Part shown: positions 1-10,687 of the stretch, piece after piece
Position numbering within the stretch: position 1 is the stretch's first letter
Layout: each line of letters starts with the position of its first letter
Assembly (NCBI GenBank): GCA_037176845.1
Contig: JAYKXP010000007.1
Location: forward strand, 372,001-436,000
Length of the DNA stretch: 64,000 bases
Direction of reading: 5' to 3'
Source: Paramarasmius palmivorus
Lineage: Eukaryota; Basidiomycota; Agaricomycetes; Agaricales; Marasmiaceae
The notes under the pieces: generated by a model
The model's input: only the letters and a program-made list of their open reading frames with translations
The model's database searches: none
Told to the model about the DNA's origin: nothing
Translations under genes and position numbers: made by a program

Positions 1-98
1 TAGCACCCGAATTACTGTTTGCTTGTTCTAGTACTTCAGGGCCTCAAGGCCAGTTCAAGGAAACAACCAAAAATGTCCATTATGTCCCATGTCTAATC

Positions 99-1818
99 TT
101 AGAGCTTCGGCGGGATGGCACCTCGTATATATTCCCACCAGTCATCGACTGCTTGGTCCCCATCAAAGCTGTACTGCTCTTGATTTTTTTGGTGATCGGC
201 CCACATATTGGCATTCCCAGCCCCTTTATGGCTTTCCTTCGCTAACGCTCGCATCATTCCATTTCTCATGGAGGTATCTCGAAGAATCTGGTCTGGCCCG
301 TCTGGAAGATGGAAAATGCGACGATTGCTCCATGTGTCCCGAAGGGTGGACAGTATTCGAGGCTTTCGAATCTCTTCATACCCGTAAAGTAGAAGGGATA
401 TTTGACGTACGTCCGTTATCGAGGAAAAGAGCCTGCCGAGGACTGCGGCGTCCTCTATCTGTGAATTGAATATTATTGATGTTATGATAGCTGGAGAAGG
501 AAATGGGGGGTACTTACAGACATGGCCGCCGCCTGCGCGCGATAAGGCTGTAAACGATGAGGTGGTTATTCGATTTTTGGTAAGTCGATGTCCAGGACTT
601 ACAAGCATTGGGTGACAAGCATCCCCAATCAAAACAACTCTACGAAATGACGACCTAGTAGGTGGGGTACACAGCATAATTTTTGTCTGGAGAGGAGAGT
701 CCACAAGCTGCAATAGCTTCTGGATACTAGTGCAACGCACAGAGTTTGTCTGTCATTCATCCTGAACAATTTGGAAGTCTCACCGTGGGTCCCAGCCTTT
801 GAACATCCTACGCATTTCCTCTGCGTTTCCAGATTGTGTCCAAGAGTCACTTGACATGTCGGTGTCTGGACAGATCAAAACGAGATTGAATTCTGTTGCT
901 GCACTCTTTCAAATTTCAAAGATGAGCCCCTGTGGAGGTCGCTGACAGGTTGATGGAATGGAAGACTTACGATACAATATCCCACAATGTGCCTATCAGG
1001 ACCCATCCAACAGTGGATTTGGGGTGGGCTCACCAAGGCCCGCAGTTCAGCATCATCGATGATTAGATGGAGGGGAATGGTGGCACGATATGCCATATCA
1101 CCAGTTGGCAGGGACTCCGGCTGGTCCGCGAAGCCCGTGGCAACAGCTTTCCGAACAAGGCTACGATTGCCGTCGGCACCTATTATCAAGTCACCGGAAA
1201 GCTCGTGCCCTGAATCAAGAAGCACGGTTGTGGTTTCGGTATTGACAGCAACAACTCGACAGCCGAGCTTGAGCTCCATGAATGGGGTGGCGATGTCATG
1301 AAGCATGTGCAGAAGATCTCTACGCTGTAAACTCGTGAGGAAAAACTTGAAAGTCGGATTAGGAACAGATGGTTGAAGCGTACGTGTATATGGTAATATG
1401 GTGCACCATGATCTGTCTCCATTTTCTTGCCGAGCCAGGAAAAACCAATTCGTTCACCACTATCATCTGTCCATGTCAAGTATTATCAGACGGTGCACGA
1501 CAGATGGACAAACAAAACCTACATCGATAGAATGAAAGATAATGTGGTTTTACAGCCTTTTCGTTAAGCCTATCTGCGAGTCCCCAACGAATGAGAAGGC
1601 GCGACATGTCTATGTAGTCATAAGTAATATGTTAGCACCAAACCCGAGAGCTTACTAGGACCAAGCTGTATTCCGGCACCAATCTCCTTCATGGTCAGAC
1701 TACTTTCCAAGACCACTACCTCATGACCTGCGCGTCCCAGACAGTAGGCTGCTGCAAGACCAGCTATACCACCCCCAACAATGAGAATACGGAGGCGAAG
1801 TACTTCAGGCTGTTCCAT
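99..1818 (-). CDS. FAD-dependent aromatic monooxygenase (salicylate hydroxylase-like)
   Basis: Class A flavoprotein monooxygenase, expected to hydroxylate a phenolic acid or phenol using NAD(P)H and O2. The N-terminus carries the dinucleotide-binding fold (RILIVGGGIAGLAAAYCLG), the middle part the segment LIIGADGNRSLVRKA, and the C-terminal half the FAD motif VLIGDACHPML followed, after an intron, by RAQAAAMS/IEDAAVLGR. Several short introns can be joined in frame (for example after YYHIH, resuming with RRDLLHMLHDIA). The expected length is a little over 400 residues, normal for the family. It starts at the first ATG before the Rossmann motif. It lies 278 bp downstream of the UbiA prenyltransferase on the same strand, with an O-methyltransferase beyond that. 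Salicylate-hydroxylase relatives can catalyse decarboxylative hydroxylation of hydroxybenzoates; such a role here is inference. The substrate is unknown. Confidence 0.85.
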
Positions 1819-2096
1819 GAACAGTAATGCCGAGTCAGGTTGTAGCTGGGGTTTTATTATATTATTGGTCCGCAGCGAACCTTCCCGATCTGAGAGATGC
1901 CCACAGTGTCCTCCCGGAGAGCGGTAAATAATGCACAGGAAATACTAACAACGGGAAACACAAAATCTGAGGAGACCTCTTGGGGGTCCTTGTCCACATG
2001 CGCACGCGCTTGTATGTTTTACAGTTCGATCAAACTTGTTAACCGAAACGAATGATATTGAGGTACCATTACACAACACACGCGTGAATTCTATCC

Positions 2097-3408
2097 TCAA
2101 AGCGGGATACCACTGTAGAGGCGGTTCGCCACGGCATCAAGAATAACCCCAAGGAATATGGTTCGACCGATCTGAGGAGTCTTCAGGAACATATGCTTGC
2201 AGTCGTCAGGCTGATCAACATCAGTCCAGACCAATGTCTGTAGCAAACGAACTCCAGCAGTCGTGGTGATCGCATAGAAGAAAACACCCTGATTGTTCAA
2301 ATATCCACCGTAGCAGAGCAGTCCGAGGAACGAGACTGCCGTGAATATGCATATCGGGATGGTGGAAGTACCGAAAAATAGTGCCGGAGAGTATATCCCA
2401 ATTTTGGCGTCGTCCACTTTATCCTACATCGTATACGATTAGGGTTCAAGTCTGAGGGACAATAATATGTTCCCGTACCTGATGTTGATATACTGTTTCA
2501 TAAGTAAAGGTCCACAAGCATGCCCCAATATAGATGGGAATGAGCCGTTCCCAATCTATTTCACCGGTCGGATTCAAGTCGCTCCAGCCCATGAACACGC
2601 CAACGTTGAACATCAAACCCTAGTAATAAGAATTGAAACACCAATTCAATCATTTCAGTGATTTTGGCAATCATACCAGAGGAATCGGCGCGAAATACAT
2701 CCAACGCTGCATTAAATGACTATTGTTCAGACTCTGAACATCCTCTAGCCACGAATACTCACCTTGCACGTAGGGTATATGATGTAGAGAGGCCAGACGA
2801 CCATAGAGACGCGAAGGCTGGTAGTGTTTCAATTTCATTGTCAATGTCATTATAAGAGACTCACGAGTCGTTGCTCAAGAACTTGAAGGCCGCATACACA
2901 CCGATAACGACCTGACACGCAAAAAACACCCATGAACGCTGGGGAGAGATCGCTCCTCTAGGAATACAGCGGTTCTTTGTGCGTTCAACTTTCCCGTCGA
3001 TATCGTAGTCAAGAATATCGTCAATAGTCATGATCTAATCAACAGTCGTTCAACACACGCTCAGGTTCGTTGTAGCTTCACTTACCAAGGACTTGATACC
3101 AAAGCACAGTGGGACATACGCGCAAAGTGTGCGCACAGTCTGTACCCATGAGATATCACTGTTTGAATGGTACAGCATGGCAATAGACCAAGCTAGAGAA
3201 TGTGTCAGCCAGTCCTATGTGCCGATACAAGGCATATGGGCTTACCAGAAGGCAACCAGACCACCCAGAACCCAATGTTGTTGTGTAAACGGCAAAGTTC
3301 CCAGCATGCTTGGATTTCAGTCCGAGATGGTGGACTGAGCAATGCGAAGAAACTCCTATAGAAGGTCATGACCTTGTAAGAGCTTTTGACGTCCAGATTC
3401 TTTCCCAT
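2097..3408 (-). CDS. UbiA-family membrane prenyltransferase
   Basis: Integral-membrane aromatic prenyltransferase of the UbiA/COQ2 superfamily, which transfers an isoprenoid diphosphate chain to an aromatic acceptor with Mg2+. After a short N-terminus (WELCRLHNNIGFWVVWLPSA) the first Asp-rich motif reads DDILDYDID followed by VERTKNRCIPRG; the second reads YETVYQHQDKVDDAKIG. Hydrophobic helices lie between and after them. At least five introns join in frame (for example GIKSL/IMTIDD and LSND/SLRVSM). The start is the first ATG of the exon at 3408; the protein ends YSGIPL. Roughly 320 residues is normal for the family. The first residue of motif 1 is Asp where textbook UbiA enzymes have Asn. 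Some fungal UbiA proteins are terpene cyclases rather than aryl prenyltransferases; retention of both Asp-rich motifs and the RTxxR stretch favours a prenyltransferase, but a cyclase cannot be excluded. The neighbours are an FAD monooxygenase and an O-methyltransferase. Confidence 0.86.
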
Positions 3409-4170
3409 TTGCTGTTTGATATGTTACATCGAAAGATGAGCATATCCTTTTTATATGTATTATCATGATTGGGGCGTATTACCGCTCCGCGGATAGATGC
3501 GAGAGGGGGAGGATCCTGTAATGCATGGTTGAGCCTAGTTGAACTTCGGCAAGGACAACGCAACCTGACTGCAATTGGATGTAGTTTATGTAATTTTCTC
3601 ACCCGGCACAATCCATGCGATGATGGGGCACAACTGGGCACAATTTCAAGATCCGTATCATCGATATCTATCTGAACAGCACCGACGTATTCCCCACAAA
3701 ATGTCCTGTCGTTGGTGAACGGCGACTTCGTTACGTGGGAAAACAAAGGAGTCGTATACGTAAAGGAAGGGGTAAAGAACCAAACAGCAAATTTGTTACA
3801 GCGCTCATTCCACCATCTTGATCATCTTGATCACCACGAACTGCGAAGGCACTTAGAGTGTCCCGAGAAGCCACTGCCATCGACACTAGATTCGTATCAT
3901 GGCGCCAATCTGTCTAATGTATTTTCGGAGAAGATGTCATTGTACTATTCTGAGGTGTGTGAAATTCTAACAGAGAGAACCAACTGACAGTCTTTCGTAC
4001 ATTCATCGTTCCTTCATCATACATTCATCAGATAAATGGACCACCCGAATGTGATGCTTACATTACAAGCCATATAAACGGCCATCCCGATTATAAAAGG
4101 CATGGGATTGTGCTGGTCCAAGCCTCAGAACACTCGCAAACTTCGACCTTCTAATCGCGATCATACAACA
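3409..4170. other. Divergent intergenic region, UbiA gene / O-methyltransferase
   Basis: The 762 bp between two divergently transcribed genes. Open frames here (3366-3746 minus, 3712-3987 plus) overlap one another and show no recognisable domain, so I do not call a gene. It probably holds both promoters. A TATA-like element sits at 4091-4100. Confidence 0.6.
4091..4100 (+). promoter_or_regulatory. TATA-like box of the O-methyltransferase gene
   Basis: The sequence ttataaaagg lies about 70 bp upstream of the ATG at 4171, a normal TATA-to-start distance for a basidiomycete gene. A second AT-rich element (catataaacg) lies at 4071-4080. Confidence 0.4.
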
Positions 4171-6065
4171 ATGTCTTCTACTCGCATTCTCCTCGAACTC
4201 ATTCAGAAGAACATTGAAGTCCTTGAAAAAGCCTGCGCTGCTTCCGGGACTGAGATTCCGGACCTTCATTCACCGTTCCATCCATCTACGGAGGCATTTC
4301 GCGCCAACCCAGATGCAGCGGAAGCTTCTAATGTCATTGCGGCTGCTGCGCAACAGCTCGCGGCCACTTTGATCCCTCCACAGGTTGCACTCTATAATAC
4401 TGTCGGCGGGGTGAGTTCTCTGCAAGGTGAACATAACTGCGGCATTTATCAAACTTATGTTTTATCAACAGGCTTTTAAATCTGCTGCGATACGTGTCTG
4501 TATTGAGTCCAATGTGACCGAGATCCTTCGGGAAGCCGGCCCCAAAGTGAGTAATGTCCAAGCTCAGTGATTCTCATATTGCGAACTTGCCATGAAAGGG
4601 ATTACACGTCGACGACATTGCCAAGATTAATGGCCAGGACCCGCGAAAACTGGGTAAGTTTCGAAAATGCTTGTGTATATCGAATACTAATCCCAATAAC
4701 ACAGCCCGATTCTTGCGTATTCTATCGTTGCACCATATCTATCGAGAAACTTCTCCTGAAGTATTCACCAACACTCGGATTTCGAGCATGCTAGATACCC
4801 TCAAGCCAAGCAAAGATATTTTGGCGCAGTATGCAGTCCTGTTCGCAATTTGTTGAGTTCATTCAAACTTACAAGACACGATAGTCCAGAACAAAAGCAT
4901 GATAACACGATGGGGCTCGCGGCGCTTGCTTCTCATCAGTACGTTATTTCTTTTGGCACAATACAAAGCATAACATCTTGCATAGCTTGGACGAGGCCTT
5001 CAAAGCCGCTGCTTTCAGTTGGGAGACATGCTCTGACCCAGCTACCGCACATTCCGGGGAGCCTGATGCATCTCCTTTCGCCAAAGCTTTCAACAAACGG
5101 CAAACCCTGTGGAGCTTCTACGAACAACCAGAACAAAAGTTTCGTCAAAACCGTTTCGGGATCGGTATGCGTGGCATTCAAGCGTTGCAGCCTCCTGACG
5201 CTGTCATGAACGGTACCCGTTCTCCGAATATGTCACGTTAGAATTTCACTGATGCACGTGTTATATAGCATACGACTGGAAGGCTGTCCCTGCTGGCTCC
5301 TTGGTGGTGGATGTCGGCGGTGGAATAGGCAGTGTCACGCATACTATTCTTCAACATTGTCCCAACTTGAAGTTCGTTGTACAAGATCTCCCTGGACCTA
5401 TTGATGATGGGAAAAAGGTGCAACATCTTTGTGCATGGTAATTACCAAGTACTCAATTTCCCTCAGTGGTGGGCCACCAACATGCCTCAAGCAATTGAAT
5501 CCGGGCAGGTTAATCTAGAAGGTTCGCCCAAAGCTTTCATCGCGTTATCTCATCTCATCGCGTCCCTAGTTCATGATTTCCTCACACCGCAACCCCAAAA
5601 GGGCCCAAAAATTTTCATGATTAAGCAGATCATGCACGACTGGTCCGACGAGTACTGTGTGAAAATTTTAAAACATCTCAGAGACGCTGCAACACCCGAA
5701 ACGAAACTTTTGGTGCTTGAAAGCATCATGCCATACTCTTGCCACGATCCGTCTGCTGAAGACAAGAACGGCATCCCTGGTGCTGCTCCTAAAGAGGCAC
5801 CTGCGCCCCTTCTCGCAAACTATGGTGCTGTGAACGAAATGGGTTACCTTGCTGATATTGATGTGAGTGATATGCTTCTCCTTACATTGACATGTTCGTG
5901 ACCCCTCCCTCACACACACAGATGTTCCTGTTATTTAATTCGCAAGAGCGGACCGTCGGCCATTTTGACCGACTTCTTCAGAGCACTGGTTGGAAACTCA
6001 CCGTCGTCAACCGCCAGCCAGGCGACAGCACTTATATGCAGTCGATGGAAGCCGTCCCACTGTAA
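4171..6065 (+). CDS. SAM-dependent O-methyltransferase (COMT-like)
   Basis: Fungal class of O-methyltransferase that methylates phenolic hydroxyls using S-adenosylmethionine. The N-terminal helical part (MSSTRILLELIQKNIEVLEKA) and winged-helix region (ARFLRILSLHHIYRETSPEVF) precede the SAM-binding motif SLVVDVGGGIGSVTHTILQ and the catalytic block IKQIMHDWSDEYCVKILKHL, where the His of HDW is the expected general base. Multiple introns of about 50 nt join in frame; one begins at the GTTCGC just after codons NLE and restores the expected VHDFLTPQ. The stop lies at 6063-6065 after MEAVPL. It is divergent from the UbiA prenyltransferase gene, with a TATA-like element upstream. Tailoring of a product of the two left-hand genes is inference; the substrate cannot be read from sequence. 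Confidence 0.88.
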
Positions 6066-6390
6066 ATCCGATCTCTTCGTTTGAAACTCGGTGATATTGA
6101 ATGTCAAACTGCCTTAGCTTGCATGCTCGTTTGTAATAATAAATTCTCAGAAATCGTTGTTCCTGACAATGAAGGGCCAATTTAGTGTTACTTGAAGGGC
6201 GGTCGTAAGTAGGTTTCAATGCGGGGGAGTATGAATATTGTTAGATACCTGAATTTGTCCTCGTATCGGCTCGATACATGAACCAGTGAAGATGGCTATA
6301 CCGGTGGGCTGGGGGTCATTGTGGCCTTGACGGCATTGATGAGCGCCAACAATACAAGGCTGCAGTGCACCGTGGGAGACAAGTCACCCC
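6066..6390. other. Intergenic region between O-methyltransferase and ELL genes
   Basis: 325 bp separating two genes on the same strand. I see no conserved coding frame or obvious motif; presumably a 3' UTR and the next promoter. Confidence 0.5.
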
Positions 6391-9178
6391 ATGCCTCTTC
6401 CTCTTCCCCCCAACTCGTCCGCCTCCAACAAACTTGCCCTCCATCCTAAACCCCCAAATACTCTACCAAAACATGCTATAATTCTCCGTCTTACGAATGA
6501 CTCCCTCAATGCTCTCGATTCGCCAGCAGACGTCTCAATCGAGCTCACCGGATCTTCCCCTGGTTTACATATTAACAATACATTCTACCCGTTGAGGTTC
6601 CAGAAGGAGGAAGTATGCCACGAAATATACTTGAGGAGTGTTGCTCGGGGAGGTGGAGGTGGAGGACTGAAAGCGTACGCTAGTGTGATGGGCAAAGTTA
6701 ACCTCACCGAGCGTGAGCCGGATAGCGACTTGCTGGATAGGATTAGGCAGAAAAGGGAGGTGGAGGAAGAGAAGCGGAATCAATCAAAGACTATCATGTT
6801 GGATGGCCCTCCACCGCCGCAAAAACGAGAAATGCCGACGGCCACGACGCAGAAGAAGAAGACCGCCAATTCTACTATGTTCAGGAAACCTGTGAAGGCT
6901 AGTGATCAACCACAGCCTTCTAGGCCGAGGGCACCTCAGCTGGCCTCGTCAAATTCGACGGCGAACACAAAGGAGAATGCTTTAATCAAGAAGAAAGTTA
7001 TCCATCTGTTGGCCTTGGGGGAGAAGACCGCAGAGGATGTCGTGAGAACGCTGGGAAGTGAAACAGATGTGGATGTCGTGATGAGGAGAACTATTACAGA
7101 CGTCCTCGAAGAGGTAATTTTCTTTTCATTGCAACCTTTTGCAACTATATTGATGAAAATGGATGATACAGGTGGCCGAGCCTCTTCCTTCCTCCGCTGC
7201 ATCAAGCACTAAACTCTGGCAGCTTAAATCTCTCTCGTGGATCCATGTTCGACCTTTCGAATGGCCCGGTCTTTCAGATCATGAACGCGTTACGATCGCG
7301 CGGACCGCTCGTCGAATATTTCACGACAGCCGCATACCTGAGACTGAAGAGTGTTGGCGGCATTGCAAGCAACCACCATCTCAGAGCCAAGCTCAGCCGA
7401 GTGGAGAAGTGAAGAAGGGGTTAATGGGTAGCCAGGTGAAAAAGGCAAAGGAAAAAGATCGTGAAGTTGTCAAGTCCAAAGAAAAGGAGATACCCATGAA
7501 GCCACCTCCGCCGCCACCAAAGTCGACAGTATCTACCCCTACAACCTCGACTTTCCCCACACCTACAGCTGCACCTGCACCAGCCCGAAGGAAGCTTCCG
7601 GGGTCTGGGTTCAAGCTCACTAATCGGAGCTCGGTTTCATCGGGTAGCGGTCGTTCTGCGTCCCCTGCTGCCTCTGTAAAGAGTGCAGTATCACCCGTGC
7701 TCGCTCCAGCGACCGTGGCATCGAAGAAGAAGGAAGTGGATCTATCGCCTACTCAGGCACCTGTCAAAAGGAGAGACCCATCACCTATTGTACCGAAGAG
7801 AGGTGATGCATCTCCAGTGCCTCCCAAGAAACGAGACAACTCTTCTACAGCGGTCAAGAAGAGAGACACATCACCGCTCCCGAGAAAACGGGATATTTCG
7901 CCTGCTCCTTCAAAGAGACAAGACGTCTCGCCAGCAGGTGCACTCAAACGCAAGGAACGCGACATTTCACCGCTACCCTCTTCATCAAAACGTAGAGATA
8001 GCGACCGCGACCGTGATCGTGATCGTGACCGCGAAAGGGCACAGGCCTCTTTAGACCCAGCTCCACAACGCGTCAAACGCCTGAAAGAGGAAGCTGGTGT
8101 CGAATCCGATCGGGAACGGGGTGAAAGGAAGGATCGTAGTCGCGATCGCGATCGGACGTCTCCTCAGATTAGGGAGTCGATCTCTTCGTCGGCGTCTGGA
8201 ACGCTGAAGAGGAAGAATCGTGAACGCGAAAGAGATAGAGAAAGAGAGGAAGGTGAAGAGGATGAAGAGTCGGATTGGTTTGACGAGCAAGCCGAGTCGA
8301 TGCTAGCTGCAAGGAAGAAACGAAGGGTCGAAAACGGAAGTGGCGGCAGTTCTTCCGTTAGGGAAAGAGAAAGAGAGAGGGAGAAGGAAAGAGCGAGAGA
8401 TAAGAAGCAAGAAGAGAGGATGAAACGTGAGAGGGACCGGGAAAGAGAGCGGGAACGAGAAACAGCCAGATCATCTCTGCCGCAGACGCAGAAAGCAAAG
8501 GTGAAAAGGGAGAGAGACCTTTCACCTCTGCAAAGAAAGGAAAAGAGAGAGCCTTCGCCGCTTCCCAAGAAGCCGGTTGCGAAGAAGGAGAAGGACAGGG
8601 AGCTGTTACCGAGAGAACGGGATATTATCAAGAAGGAACCGTCTCCATTACCCGAGCCTCAGCTCAAGTCGACGCCTATACCCAAGATAACGAAACGAGA
8701 GTTGTCACCGCCGCCGAAAATCAAGAAGGAGGATCGAGACCGTGATCACGAACGTGAACGTGAGCGTGGGAGACAGCGCCGCAAATCTCCCATATACACT
8801 ACCTCCGAGGAGGAAGGCGAGGATAGAGACACATCGAGCTCTACCAGGGCCAACGGTGTGAATGGTGTCAGCAGCAGCTCCAACAACAAATCCACTTCCC
8901 AGTCCCATAAAACTGCCGCCGCCCCAAACAACAACGGCCCCGTATCTCTTCGCGCTCGCTACCGTTCCTCCTATCTTGCGTACCTCGATACTTTCCGCCA
9001 AGCGATGTCTCAGAAAGAGCGGATTGAGGCCTTGCTGGAAGGCACTGGGAGTGTCTACAGCGGTGAAGAGGATGAGTTGATGGATTATGAGGGTTTGAGA
9101 GAGGTCGTTGGGGAGACGCAGCGGAAGTGGGAGGAACTAAACCGAATACAGACGGAATGGGAAGGAAGGAGAAGCTGA
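6391..9178 (+). CDS. RNA polymerase II elongation factor ELL-like protein
   Basis: Nuclear factor expected to suppress Pol II pausing. Exon 1 is 6391-7113, the intron 7114-7171 (58 nt), and exon 2 begins at 7172 with codons VAEPLP, giving 909 residues. Residues about 1-110 resemble the ELL N-terminal region (AIILRLTNDSLNAL, INNTFYPLRF), and about 190-300 a winged-helix segment (KKKVIHLLALGEKTAEDVVRTL, then IHVRPFEWPGLSDHERVTIA). Residues about 300-820 are low complexity, rich in Arg-Asp/Arg-Glu dipeptides and repeated KRDxSPxP units. The C-terminal 80 residues (ARYRSSYLAYLDTFRQ to WEGRRS) are helical and resemble the occludin/ELL C-terminal domain. The charged centre makes it longer than typical ELL proteins. 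Confidence is high for ELL N-terminal homology and moderate for the C-terminal domain. Confidence 0.8.
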
Positions 9179-9661
9179 ATACAGAACTCTTTGGACTCGT
9201 GGATATGACTTTTGTACTGATAGAGCGTACGCAGGGACAACAGGTATAGATTAAGTGGAGTTTGCTGTTTGCTGTACGAGTGATACGATACTCGTATGAC
9301 GCCGCGTGTTGCATTCAGTAGGTGCAGTGCTCAATGAACTGCAATCGATCCGGCGCCTATTGATGGATTGCTAGACGCCAGTTACCTTCACATCGAAGAG
9401 GTTGGTTTTCACCGTCGGAGCCGGTCAGGCAGTAAAAATCAGGAGATGGAGAGGCGCTTCGAATGCAAATGGTGCTTTTTCTACTCACACCAGGGATTTT
9501 TATGTTGCAAACCGTAATAATTTAGATTTATTATATTGAACTCCGTACAGGACGCAGATCACTCAGTGTTTCTACATATCAACACGCCCTTTATTAGCCT
9601 CAGCCTGTCGCCATGCTACAAGGCCATACCATCAACAATGGTAGAGACAGCAGACATGCGA
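9179..9661. other. Convergent intergenic region
   Basis: 483 bp between the 3' ends of the ELL and lysozyme genes. AT-rich stretches (around 9515-9540) may serve as 3' end signals; no gene is seen. Confidence 0.5.
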
Positions 9662-10687
9662 CTAAACGTACCGTTTCAAACCGGCGGCATCGCCATTAAA
9701 CAAGTCTTGGTCTCCGGGGCCATTGCTTCCTGAGTCGGCATACTGCCAGAAAGTTGCATAGCTGTGAAAGAGCCCGTGAGGAAGCATAAGCCGCTGAAAG
9801 CGAGCGCATCTTACCTCCACCCAGCAGGAAGAGTGCCGATGCTCGAAGCGTAACGAGCAATCCACAGAGGATTGGTTGAACTAAACGCAGCGCTGTTACC
9901 TGTACAAGTCTTCCACCAGTCGGTAGTCGTGTAAATGACTGTGCAAGTCATGTCAATGGCACGTTAGTTTTGCCTTGACGGCCGAACAGTCCTACTCACT
10001 CGGGTACCTATGCATGGAACCGACCATCAATCCATCGTCGTAATTTGTCAAGGTGGCATACTGACCTTCCCGTCTTAGAGTGATATGTATTTGAGAAGTC
10101 TTTGATCCATGAAACCATTGCAGATGCGCTTAGGCCGTAACAAGTGGCACCATTAGGGTTATCTGTACCCAGCTCAATCTTAATTATTTCTAAAAAAGTA
10201 TGAGCACTCACATTCAATGTCCAAAGCTCCGGGAAGAGTAATGCCATCGCCGGACCAGCCACCTATGAGGATATTCCCAGTCAGTCGTCATGTCCACACT
10301 TTTTTGCCGGGTTCTCACCTCCATGAGCAAGGAAATAGTTGGCCTGAGTGGCACCCGAGCTAGAATCAGGGTGAGCAAAATGGTATGCCCCTCGGATAAG
10401 GCCTGCATTGGTAGCGCCAGTGTACTGGCTAGAGAACGTGGAGCTAATGAAGGCTACCGGATTATAGAGGTGATCAGATTCTGGCTGCGAGTTGAGATGG
10501 AGGACTTACATGTGCCTTCGGTGGCCTTGATGAAAGCAAAAGAGACTCCGTTGGCTTTCACCGACGCCCAATTGACGTTAGGTTGGTATCCGGAAACATC
10601 GATACCTTGCGGTGAAGCACGTTTCTCGAGCTCGGCGGGTGCGCCTAGGACGGCGGGAACGAGTAAAAGCAGAGATACGAGGCGCAT
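9662..10687 (-). CDS. Secreted GH25 lysozyme (N,O-diacetylmuramidase)
   Basis: Glycoside hydrolase family 25 enzyme that cleaves bacterial peptidoglycan outside the cell. The first 16 residues ([16 protein letters not shown]) form a signal peptide, followed by a short propeptide ending in the Kex2-type pair KR. The mature domain opens with [13 protein letters not shown], whose Asp is catalytic in GH25, then [26 protein letters not shown] and GALDIEYNPNG, which supplies the second acidic pair (DxE), and ends [19 protein letters not shown]. Five or so introns of about 55 nt join in frame, giving about 230 residues, normal for fungal GH25. A TATA-like element (TATATAAGG on the minus strand, 10732-10742) lies some 45 bp upstream of the ATG. 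Fungal GH25 genes are generally thought to derive from bacteria; the introns here show full adaptation to the fungal genome. Confidence 0.92.

Noticed and set aside
8164..8631. Long Ser/Leu-rich minus-strand frame opposite the ELL gene
   Set aside because: It is the antisense shadow of the Arg/Glu-rich repeat region, which is naturally stop-poor on the other strand.
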